From an uncultured Acetobacter sp. (lineage in GTDB: Bacteria > Pseudomonadota > Alphaproteobacteria > Acetobacterales > Acetobacteraceae): a stretch of DNA of 12,585 nucleotides. This document shows, one piece after another, positions 6,932-12,585 of this stretch. Both the position numbers and the translations under genes were made by a program. The DNA is taken from NCBI RefSeq assembly GCF_937875265.1, contig NZ_CALLXM010000192.1:1-12585 (forward strand). Direction: 5' to 3'. The stretch's first letter is position 1, and each line of letters begins with the position of its first letter. The notes beneath the pieces are model-generated. The model saw only the letters and a list, made by a program, of their open reading frames with translations. It was not told the DNA's origin and made no database searches.

Positions 6932-7908
6932 TGTTTCTGCCTCCACGGGAGAAGGGAGCCACGTAATGCAGAAAGTGTCTCTGCGAAGTCACGTAACTCT
7001 CTGGTGGTATCTCGCTGACATTGTACGGCGTCATTTATATCGATTGTACGAAAGAACACGGAAGTGCCGACAGGAGATTGTGCAAGCAGACGGAGATCAT
7101 TCTGAACCACTGTCGCAATTTTTGGATAGCCTCCCATGGTGTTGGCATCCGCAAGCTGAATAATAGGCTGTCCTGAGGGAGGCACCTGCACCGTACCAGG
7201 CATGATGCCATGAGAAAACAGCTCCCTGCCAGATGTGCGTAGAAGTGGCGTGCCTTCCAGCCGATACCCCGTCCTGTTGGCGTTTGGCGTTATCCGCCAT
7301 GGTTGCGACAGAAAGCACGCCCGGCTCTCCTCTGCGAAATCATTATACTCTGCCGCGGGAAGAACACGCACTGTTACTGCATTTTCCTCAGGAAGAGAGG
7401 GGGGGCTGGCTAGTCCATAGCCACCGGCGGGGAGAGTTATTGTACGTGGACCACAAGGTATTTGGTCAAAGCATTGAAGACCTCTCCCGTGATAACCACC
7501 GAGCGCCGCCTTGAGATCCGTTGCCCGCGCACCAAAGACAACTGGCACATCCAGGCCTCCTTCAAAGCAGATATATGTTCGACAGCCCTTTTCCAGAGCT
7601 TTACATGTCAGAGTCTGACCGGCTTTGGCTGTTATTGCCCAGTCGGAGGGCAACGACAGAGTGTCCAGAAAAGCGCTACACCGTGCACCAGTAAGGGAGA
7701 AACTTCGATCTTCCAGGAAGCGCAGCCGAAAAGGAAAAAATGCTACTTCAATGCCTGCTGTGTCAGGAGAGTTGCCAAGTAAAAGGTTTCCGAGCACCAG
7801 TGCTGTTTGATCCATGGCACCGCCGCGGGAAATGCCTGAGACCATAGCTTCTGGCCGTCCAAAATCCTGGATGGTATTATGGGCAGAGCTTGTAAGGACT
7901 TCAATCAT
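6928..7908 (-). CDS. pxpC: 5-oxoprolinase subunit PxpC (KipA/AHS2 family, biotin-dependent carboxyltransferase-like)
   Basis: The protein has 326 residues; the ATG at 7908 overlaps the pxpB stop as ATGA, and a G-rich stretch precedes it. Family signatures are the N-terminal TIQDFGRPEA, SRGGAMDQTAL, WRITPNANRTGYRLEGTPL, and SHGIMPGTVQVPPSGQPII followed by LADANTMGGYPKIATV. It pairs with PxpB; together the two correspond to the AHS1-AHS2 unit also found in allophanate hydrolase-related proteins and in the carboxyltransferase part of urea carboxylase. Its immediate neighbours in the operon are PxpB upstream and PxpA downstream. Cytosolic. Confidence 0.93.
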   Translation of the reverse strand: MIEVLTSSAHNTIQDFGRPEAMVSGISRGGAMDQTALVLGNLLLGNSPDTAGIEVAFFPFRLRFLEDRSFSLTGARCSAFLDTLSLPSDWAITAKAGQTLTCKALEKGCRTYICFEGGLDVPVVFGARATDLKAALGGYHGRGLQCFDQIPCGPRTITLPAGGYGLASPPSLPEENAVTVRVLPAAEYNDFAEESRACFLSQPWRITPNANRTGYRLEGTPLLRTSGRELFSHGIMPGTVQVPPSGQPIIQLADANTMGGYPKIATVVQNDLRLLAQSPVGTSVFFRTIDINDAVQCQRDTTRELRDFAETLSALRGSLLPWRQKQ

Positions 7909-8552
7909 TGGGCCCCCACAAACCGCACGCGGTCACCAATCTGAAAAAAGCATGGAGAATTTCTGGTACTATCGAATAACTCGAAGTCTGTTCGTCCCAA
8001 CTGGTACCAGCCCGTAGGGGCCGTGCATGGCATGACCCCGGCATTCCCACCACCAATGATGACGGCTCCTTTTTCAACAGCCAGTCGCGGGACCTGGCGG
8101 CGCGGGATAGCCAAACGGTGTGAGAGACCCGAAAGATATACAAAGCCTGGCATGGCTCCGATAGCATTGACCCGATAAAGCGCATTAGCATGGAGCTGAA
8201 TAACTTCGGCTACAGTCAGACCGGCATAGCGCATGATTACTTCCATATCCGTGTCAGTATCGTGACTGTAATGAACAGGAATCTCAATTAAACGGCCATC
8301 AGGATCATGTGACGTTGCCTGTCCCCAAGCCTCTTCCAGCCATAGCCAAGCTTCACTAGGGTCATGAGCAATGATATCAAAAATGATCAAAAGGTTATTC
8401 ACGCCCGGAATGGCCTGCTTGACCCCAGTGTGACAACCAAGGGCGTTGGCGACATTGATGACACGCGCCTGAACATCAGACCGGAACGTTGGTGAAGAGG
8501 CGTCGAGCAGCAAGGCATTCTCGCCTGCGTGGCTGATCCGTATATCTGTCAC
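7905..8552 (-). CDS. pxpB: 5-oxoprolinase subunit PxpB (KipI/AHS1 family)
   Basis: The protein has 215 residues and is the first gene of the operon. The start is a GTG at 8552 preceded by GAGAG at a short spacing; no in-frame ATG lies nearby. The N-terminal part (ISHAGENALLLDA) and the C-terminal signatures NAIGAMPGFVYLSGL, RRQVPRLAVEKGAVIIGGGN and PTGWYQLGRT are characteristic of KipI/AHS1 proteins. It acts with PxpC and PxpA in ATP-dependent 5-oxoproline hydrolysis. The KipI homologue in Bacillus inhibits a sporulation kinase, but that role does not apply here, where the full pxpABC set is present. Confidence 0.93.
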   Translation of the reverse strand: MTDIRISHAGENALLLDASSPTFRSDVQARVINVANALGCHTGVKQAIPGVNNLLIIFDIIAHDPSEAWLWLEEAWGQATSHDPDGRLIEIPVHYSHDTDTDMEVIMRYAGLTVAEVIQLHANALYRVNAIGAMPGFVYLSGLSHRLAIPRRQVPRLAVEKGAVIIGGGNAGVMPCTAPTGWYQLGRTDFELFDSTRNSPCFFQIGDRVRFVGAQ

Positions 8553-8865
8553 GTTCTACTCTCAGGCATTCAGTGTGGCAGTGATCAGACGAAACCATGT
8601 GAATTTTCTGGCAACGACTGCAGCGTATTCATGTAGAAATTATACACGTTCCTGCATGAGAAATAAACCGGATACGGAATGTTTTTATTGATTGTGATTC
8701 CAAATCATGTGTAATTTATATGTGAATCGAACATTACTATAACAGAACCGTCACGCCTGATCGTGCAAGCGGGACGTTGGCAGGAAGAAACGGGAAAGAG
8801 TCTCATGCTCAACCACCGCGTACAGTGCCGCGGCTCAGGTCTCTGACGCAAGAAAAGGCAGAGAT
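8553..8865. promoter_or_regulatory. Divergent promoter region between the pxp/acc operon and the DUF969/DUF979/DUF2891 operon
   Basis: This 313-bp gene-free region must drive both operons. On the minus strand a perfect TATAAT sits at 8639-8644, giving a leader of about 80 nt to pxpB; its -35 is poor. On the plus strand TTGATT (8688-8693) is 18 bp from TAATTT (8712-8717). Between and around them are an imperfect dyad TGATT-CCA-AATCA (8695-8707) and a repeated ATGTG, which could be operator elements. The element assignments are tentative; the region's role follows from gene orientation. Confidence 0.5.
8639..8644 (-). promoter_or_regulatory. Candidate -10 element (TATAAT) for the pxp/acc operon
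   Basis: The minus strand reads GTGTATAATTTC, a perfect -10 hexamer about 90 bp upstream of the pxpB GTG. The hexamer 17 bp further upstream is only TTTATT, so an activator may be needed if this is the promoter. Confidence 0.35.
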
Positions 8866-9543
8866 ATGGGCGATCATGGTTCATGGATCACGCTGCTTGG
8901 TTTGGGGGTGATTGTTGCAGGTGTAGCTGCACGCCTGAATATCCTGCTTGTTGTTACGGCAAGCGCACTGGTGACGCCGCTTCTGGCTGGCAGAACACCT
9001 TATGAGGCTGTCGCTATGCTGGGGCGTTATGCAACCTCTTCTCGTTATATCAGTGTCATGTGGACAATTTTGCCGCTTATTGGATTACTGGAATGGGCAG
9101 GTCTCTCAGCTGCTGCACGAGGACTGGTTTCCCGGCTTAGCCTCAAGACGCCGGGACACGTTCTGCGAGGGTATTTTCTGATGCGTCAGATCGCCGCAGC
9201 ATTGGGTCTGACGTCTCTGGGGGGGCAGGTACAGATGGTAAGACCACTGATTGCTCCAATGGCAGAGGAGGCAGGCAGAGCTATGACAAACGGCACTCTG
9301 ACGAAAGAAGAGGGCGAGATGTTGCGTGCAGCCGCCGCCGCGACGGACAACGTGGCAGGTTTTTTTGGTGAAGATATTTTTCTGGCGGTAGCATCAATTT
9401 TGCTGATGCAAGCTGTTCTAGAAGCCAATGGCGTTCAGGTTTCGCCTTGGCAACTGTCTTTTTGGGCTATCCCTTCAGCACTTATGGCGTTGACAGTTTC
9501 ATGGATATGTTTCCGCAGGCTTGATCGCCGTTTGAGACGCTGA
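8866..9543 (+). CDS. DUF969 family membrane protein, putative 5-oxoproline transporter subunit
   Basis: The protein has 225 residues. The ATG at 8866 has AAGG 7 nt upstream. About five hydrophobic segments are visible: residues 7-40 (long, probably two passes), 63-80, around 105-125, 170-190 and 200-218. A conserved-looking motif is LTSLGGQVQMVRPLIAPMAEEA. DUF969 and DUF979 proteins are regularly adjacent, and in Gram-positive bacteria they sit beside pyroglutamyl peptidase; they are annotated in databases as a two-part 5-oxoproline transporter. Here they are divergent from a complete pxpABC set, which supports that assignment. DUF979 starts 4 bp downstream. The function is inferred from context. 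Confidence 0.8.
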   Translation: MGDHGSWITLLGLGVIVAGVAARLNILLVVTASALVTPLLAGRTPYEAVAMLGRYATSSRYISVMWTILPLIGLLEWAGLSAAARGLVSRLSLKTPGHVLRGYFLMRQIAAALGLTSLGGQVQMVRPLIAPMAEEAGRAMTNGTLTKEEGEMLRAAAAATDNVAGFFGEDIFLAVASILLMQAVLEANGVQVSPWQLSFWAIPSALMALTVSWICFRRLDRRLRR

Positions 9544-9547
9544 CCGT

Positions 9548-10537
9548 ATGATTGGGATGGGAGCGATCTACACGGGTCTGGGTCTGTTTTTCTTTTACAC
9601 GGCATATAGTGCAAGTCGTGGCAGGACCTGGAACGGGGCTGTGGTGGGAGGCTTCTGGGGGCTTTATGGACTGAATTTTTTCGCTGGCTCGGCCCTCAGT
9701 GATTTTTCCAATGGGTTGATTATCATTGGCATGACGCTGCTCGCAGTTTTCATGCGAGCACAACCTTCCACACAAACGGTTGTTGAGGCAGCACCTGCCA
9801 TTTTTCCCGAGCCTGCGGGGAAGGCTGCTATAAAAAGCGCCATGCCACGTCTGTTAGTCCCATTACTGATTGTCCCTGCTGTAGCAGTGTTGTTTGTTCT
9901 TGTTGCACCCTGGGTGCAATGGCACAGACAGCCTTTAATTGACCCAAAGCGCACTAACCAGATCGGCTACGTCATCGCAACACTGGCTGGCCTGGCCGTT
10001 GCCTGGTGGCGTCTGCGCCCACCGGCCGGATTACCTTTTGCGTCTGGAAGCGCGCTTGTGCGACGCGTGGGCTGGCCCCTGGTTTTACCGCAGATCCTTG
10101 CAATGCTTGGCGGTGTTTATATGGGCGCAGGTGTAAACCACCAGCTCAGCACTCTGCTGACGGCTATTTTGCCTGCCGGAAACGAATTAGCTGCCGTGCT
10201 GGGATATACGACCGGTATGATGATGGTTTCAGCCCTCGTTGGGAACGCATTTGCAGCATTCCCAATTCTTTTCGGTGCGCTGGGATTGCCGGTTCTTGTT
10301 GAGAGTTTTGGCCTGCCACCGGCACCTGTCGCTGCAATTGGTATGTTATGCGGCTTTAGCGGCACACTGCTCACGCCTATGGCTGTTAACTTTAATATTG
10401 TTCCTGTTTCACTGCTCGGGCTCCGAGATCGATTTGCGGTGATACGTGCGCAAATTCCAGCTGCCATTTTCGTTTTTACGGGCAACACTTTGCTGCTTTA
10501 CGCGCTGACTTTTTTCGAAGGACATCCATCCCCATGA
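9548..10537 (+). CDS. DUF979 family membrane protein, putative 5-oxoproline transporter subunit
   Basis: The protein has 329 residues and about nine hydrophobic segments, with an N-terminus (GAIYTGLGLFFFYTAYSA) and GFWGLYGLNFFAG typical of DUF979. Later conserved-looking parts are GGVYMGAGVNHQLS, GNAFAAFPILFGALGLPVLV and MLCGFSGTLLTPMAVNFNIV, which resemble substrate-binding loops of secondary carriers. The start ATG at 9548 has no clear ribosome binding site and is 4 bp after the DUF969 stop, so it is probably translationally coupled; an ATG at 9557 is also possible. Its stop overlaps the DUF2891 start as ATGA. It probably forms a heteromeric inner-membrane permease with the DUF969 protein. 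Confidence 0.8.
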   Translation: MIGMGAIYTGLGLFFFYTAYSASRGRTWNGAVVGGFWGLYGLNFFAGSALSDFSNGLIIIGMTLLAVFMRAQPSTQTVVEAAPAIFPEPAGKAAIKSAMPRLLVPLLIVPAVAVLFVLVAPWVQWHRQPLIDPKRTNQIGYVIATLAGLAVAWWRLRPPAGLPFASGSALVRRVGWPLVLPQILAMLGGVYMGAGVNHQLSTLLTAILPAGNELAAVLGYTTGMMMVSALVGNAFAAFPILFGALGLPVLVESFGLPPAPVAAIGMLCGFSGTLLTPMAVNFNIVPVSLLGLRDRFAVIRAQIPAAIFVFTGNTLLLYALTFFEGHPSP

Positions 10538-11535
10538 AGCTCGATCCAACAACAGCCGAGAACTTTGCGCGGATTGCGCTCGGTCATGTCTGCCGCCCGT
10601 TTCCTTATTTTCCAGGTCATTGCCTGCTTAATGAGGAGGATCGACCATTGCCGCAGGATGTTCACCCCATATTTTATGGCAGTTTCGACTGGCATTCGTG
10701 TGTGCATGGTTATTGGCTGCTTGCCACCCTCAGCCGTAGCTTTCCGGACCTTGAAGTGCAGTCCGATATTATCGCTCTGTTTCGTAAGCATGTTACTCCA
10801 GAAAATGTCGAGATTGAACGCAATTACTTCGAAACGCCACTTCGGCGTAGCTTTGAACGACCCTATGGCTGGGGGTGGCTACTCAAGCTCAGGGCAGAAC
10901 TCCATGAACATCCATACCTTTCAGAATATGCAGATATTCTTGCACCTCTCTCAGAAAAAATAGCCTCGCTATATCGTGATTTTCTGCCCTTAGCTGTGTA
11001 TCCCATTCGTGTTGGCACGCATTTCAACAGTGCGTTCAGTCTACGTCTGACGCTGGATTATGCCGATGTTTTCCATGATGAGGAACTCGGGAATCTGGCC
11101 CGTGATCGTGCTCATGACTGGTTTCTGAACGACAGGGCATGTCAGGCGTGGGAACCATGCGGAGACGAGTTTCTGTCATCCGCGCTGATGGAGGCGGCCT
11201 TCATGGCACGCGTTCTGGAGCGTGGAGCGTTTCGGGTATGGTTTGACCACTTTCTGCCGCACGTGGCGGAGGGAAAGCCTGAAACACTCTTTATCCCTGC
11301 AACAGTCAGCACGCGTGCGGATGGTAAGATTGCGCATCTTGATGGACTTAACCTCAGCCGTGTCTGGTGCTGGCGCGAGATCCTAGCTGCTCTCGGGCCT
11401 GAAGAGGCTCTGGAAAAGCGCATTGAGGCAGCTTGTGTTGCGCATCTGGCCGAAAGTTTGCCGCACATCAAAGACGACTATATGGGTGAGCACTGGCTTG
11501 CCACATTCGCAGTGCTGGCCCTGCGTGGTGCTTGA
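10534..11535 (+). CDS. DUF2891 family protein of unknown function
   Basis: The soluble protein has 333 residues, with no signal peptide or membrane segment. The ATG overlaps the DUF979 stop (ATGA), and AAGGA lies 11 nt upstream. Family-like motifs rich in Trp, His and acidic residues are HPIFYGSFDWHSCVHGYW (48-65), RPYGWGWLLKL, GTHFNSAFSLRL, PCGDEFLSSALMEAAFM, LDGLNLSRVWCWREIL and the C-terminal EHWLATFAVLAL. The helical repeat pattern suggests an alpha/alpha-barrel fold, as in several glycan-active enzymes; this is inference. Strict coupling to the DUF969/DUF979 pair and divergence from pxpABC suggest a step before 5-oxoproline hydrolysis, but no reaction can be assigned. Confidence 0.8.
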   Translation: MKLDPTTAENFARIALGHVCRPFPYFPGHCLLNEEDRPLPQDVHPIFYGSFDWHSCVHGYWLLATLSRSFPDLEVQSDIIALFRKHVTPENVEIERNYFETPLRRSFERPYGWGWLLKLRAELHEHPYLSEYADILAPLSEKIASLYRDFLPLAVYPIRVGTHFNSAFSLRLTLDYADVFHDEELGNLARDRAHDWFLNDRACQAWEPCGDEFLSSALMEAAFMARVLERGAFRVWFDHFLPHVAEGKPETLFIPATVSTRADGKIAHLDGLNLSRVWCWREILAALGPEEALEKRIEAACVAHLAESLPHIKDDYMGEHWLATFAVLALRGA

Positions 11536-11605
11536 GAATATGGCATAAATTTCTTCTGAAGCTGGAAAAGTCGGGGGGAGGCAAAAGAAGAGCCTGCCTG
11601 TCAGT

Positions 11606-11655
11606 TCTGATGTGAGGGAAAGCCCTTCAGGTTTTCTCTCATCAGAGAGTTTTTT
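11606..11655 (+). terminator. Candidate intrinsic terminator after the DUF2891 operon
   Basis: TCTGATG (11606-11612) pairs with CATCAGA (11640-11646). After one mismatch the stem continues with GAG/CTC and weaker pairs, closing an A/T-rich hairpin. GAG and then six Ts (11650-11655) follow. The T-run partly coincides with the likely -35 of the tetR gene. The loop is long and the GC content modest. Confidence 0.4.
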
Positions 11656-11659
11656 GACG
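11654..11659 (+). promoter_or_regulatory. Candidate -35 element (TTGACG) of the tetR-SMR unit
   Basis: TTGACG matches five of six consensus bases. A -10 at the usual distance (around 11676-11682) would fall inside the left half of the 22-bp palindrome and is itself weak, which fits a promoter blocked by its own repressor. Confidence 0.4.
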
Positions 11660-11674
11660 TTTGCAACTTTACAA

Positions 11675-11696
11675 ACATACCGTCTGGACGGTATGT
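11675..11696. promoter_or_regulatory. Perfect 22-bp palindromic TetR-type operator
   Basis: ACATACCGTC, two central bases (TG), then the exact reverse complement GACGGTATGT. The site ends 7 bp before the ATG of the TetR-family gene and overlaps its likely promoter. Size, symmetry and location are those of an autoregulatory TetR operator. Confidence 0.75.
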
Positions 11697-11703
11697 GAAG
11701 ATT

Positions 11704-12285
11704 ATGAGCCAGATACCAAAACGCATCAAACGGCCAGAGGCTGTGAAATCCAGCCTGCTGGATGCCGCCGCCCTGATTTTGATAAACAAGGGGATTCAGG
11801 CCTTTACGCTGGATCTGGTGGCAAAAGAGGCAGGGGTTAGCAAAGGGGGGCTTCTCCATCATTTTGCGAACAAGAAGGCGCTTCTTGATGGGCTGTTCAT
11901 ACGTGAAGTGGAAAGCTTCCGTCAGGATATTGTGTCGACAATGCAAAGTGACCCGGAAAACGCTGGCCGGGCGGCACGGGCCTATATCGGTTTTGGGAGC
12001 CTGACAGCGGAGCACACAGCAACCCCGCCGCTCTTGCGTCACCTTCTGGCGCTCATGCTCATTGAGCCGCAGATTTGTCAGGAATGGACGCGTCATTATT
12101 GGGATACCATTAAGTCGGTCGGGCTTTTTGAAGAGATGACGCCCACTCTTCTTCTGTCTTGCCTCGCGGCAGATGGGTTGTCTTTGTGGGATATTCTTGG
12201 TGTTGATATTATTGATGAGAAAGTGCGTAAAGATCTTTACGGTCTGATCGAAAAGCTGACTAAAACATCAAAGAAAAATTCATAG
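11704..12285 (+). CDS. TetR/AcrR-family transcriptional repressor
   Basis: The protein has 193 residues from the ATG at 11704. The in-frame GTG at 11695 lies inside the operator palindrome, so the ATG is preferred. The N-terminal helix-turn-helix is clear: SSLLDAAALILINKGIQAFT, LDLVAKEAGVSKGGLLHHF, then ANKKALLDGLF. The C-terminal ligand-binding and dimerisation region (about 70-185) is variable, as usual. A perfect 22-bp palindrome just upstream indicates autorepression, and an SMR efflux gene starts 1 bp after the stop. It probably senses a cationic or hydrophobic compound and derepresses the pump; the ligand is unknown. Confidence 0.92.
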   Translation: MSQIPKRIKRPEAVKSSLLDAAALILINKGIQAFTLDLVAKEAGVSKGGLLHHFANKKALLDGLFIREVESFRQDIVSTMQSDPENAGRAARAYIGFGSLTAEHTATPPLLRHLLALMLIEPQICQEWTRHYWDTIKSVGLFEEMTPTLLLSCLAADGLSLWDILGVDIIDEKVRKDLYGLIEKLTKTSKKNS

Positions 12286-12286
12286 C

Positions 12287-12585
12287 ATGCTTGGTTATCT
12301 TTATATCCTGATAACCGTTCTCTCGGAAGTCACAGCCACTATTGCTCAGAGAGAAGCAGAAGGTTTTACCAGAGTTCTTCCCACAAGCATCATGGTTGCA
12401 GGATATATTTCCTCTTTTATATTTCTTTCTTTTTCGCTGCGTCTGGTTCCCATGGGAATTGTGTATGCAGGCTCAGCCGGTCTTGGAATTATTGCTGCAA
12501 ATCTTGCAGGGTGGGTTTATTTCAAGGAAGGCATAAGTATAGAGCAGATTATCGGTATTCTTTTTATTATTTTTGGCATTGCAGT
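12287..12585 (+). CDS. Small multidrug resistance (SMR, EmrE-like) efflux protein, 3' end cut by window
   Basis: The ATG at 12287 opens a frame of 99 codons to the window edge. The protein aligns without gaps to EmrE as recalled: the essential membrane-embedded Glu is E14 (VLSEVTATI), followed by EGFTR (25-29) as in EmrE, then hydrophobic helices and YAGSAGLGII around 60-69. The later helices are VYFKEGISIEQIIGILFIIF. SMR proteins are about 105-115 residues, so only the last helix end is missing. EmrE Trp63, which lines the substrate pocket, is replaced by Ser63. Coupling to the TetR gene points to inducible export of a toxic cation or small metabolite. It may need a second SMR partner encoded to the right. 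Confidence 0.88.
   Translation, partial: MLGYLYILITVLSEVTATIAQREAEGFTRVLPTSIMVAGYISSFIFLSFSLRLVPMGIVYAGSAGLGIIAANLAGWVYFKEGISIEQIIGILFIIFGIA

Noticed and set aside
11383..12096. 237-codon minus-strand frame across the DUF2891-tetR junction
   Set aside because: It covers the operator and promoter and is antisense to two well-supported genes; its sequence is low in family-like features.
12342..12536. 64-codon plus-strand frame near the right edge
   Set aside because: It is an out-of-frame shadow of the SMR efflux gene starting at 12287.

Overview
The window reads as chromosomal DNA of an alphaproteobacterium, most likely an acetic acid bacterium (Acetobacteraceae, Acetobacter-like). This is inferred from intermediate GC, the pxp/acc and DUF969/DUF979/DUF2891 gene content, and a large 19-residue-repeat surface protein that starts without a classical signal peptide. 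No rRNA, tRNA, CRISPR array, insertion sequence or phage gene was seen.

Region 1 (1-2070, minus strand): the 5' part of a giant repeat protein. An uninterrupted 690-codon frame runs off the left edge. It consists of AIDA/strand-loop-strand type repeats of about 19 residues, interrupted three times by a conserved cassette of 68-69 residues. Region 2 (2071-2459): an AT-rich intergenic stretch. Region 3 (2469-4001, plus strand): a PAPS-type sulfotransferase, then a MarR-like winged-helix regulator.

Region 4 (3993-8552, minus strand): a tightly coupled six-gene operon, in transcription order pxpB, pxpC, pxpA, accB-like, accC-like, and a second BCCP-like gene that has lost the biotinyl lysine. 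Four of the five junctions are ATGA overlaps and the other is a short overlap. PxpABC is the known prokaryotic ATP-dependent 5-oxoprolinase. PxpB and PxpC belong to the AHS1/AHS2 families, which also form the carboxyltransferase part of urea carboxylase. Biotin carboxylase + BCCP + AHS1 + AHS2 in one operon therefore gives the parts list of a split urea-carboxylase-like enzyme next to PxpA.

Region 5 (8866-11535, plus strand, divergent): two membrane proteins (DUF969 and DUF979, a putative 5-oxoproline transporter pair) coupled to a soluble DUF2891 protein of unknown function. Regions 4 and 5 share a 313-bp divergent promoter region and together look like an uptake and catabolism module for 5-oxoproline or a related lactam. 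The MarR-like gene at its far end is a candidate regulator.

Region 6 (11536-12585, plus strand): a candidate terminator, a perfect 22-bp palindromic operator, a TetR-family repressor, and the start of an SMR (EmrE-like) efflux gene cut by the right edge. This forms a self-regulated efflux unit. The two edge-truncated genes (left adhesin, right SMR) were identified by direct translation.
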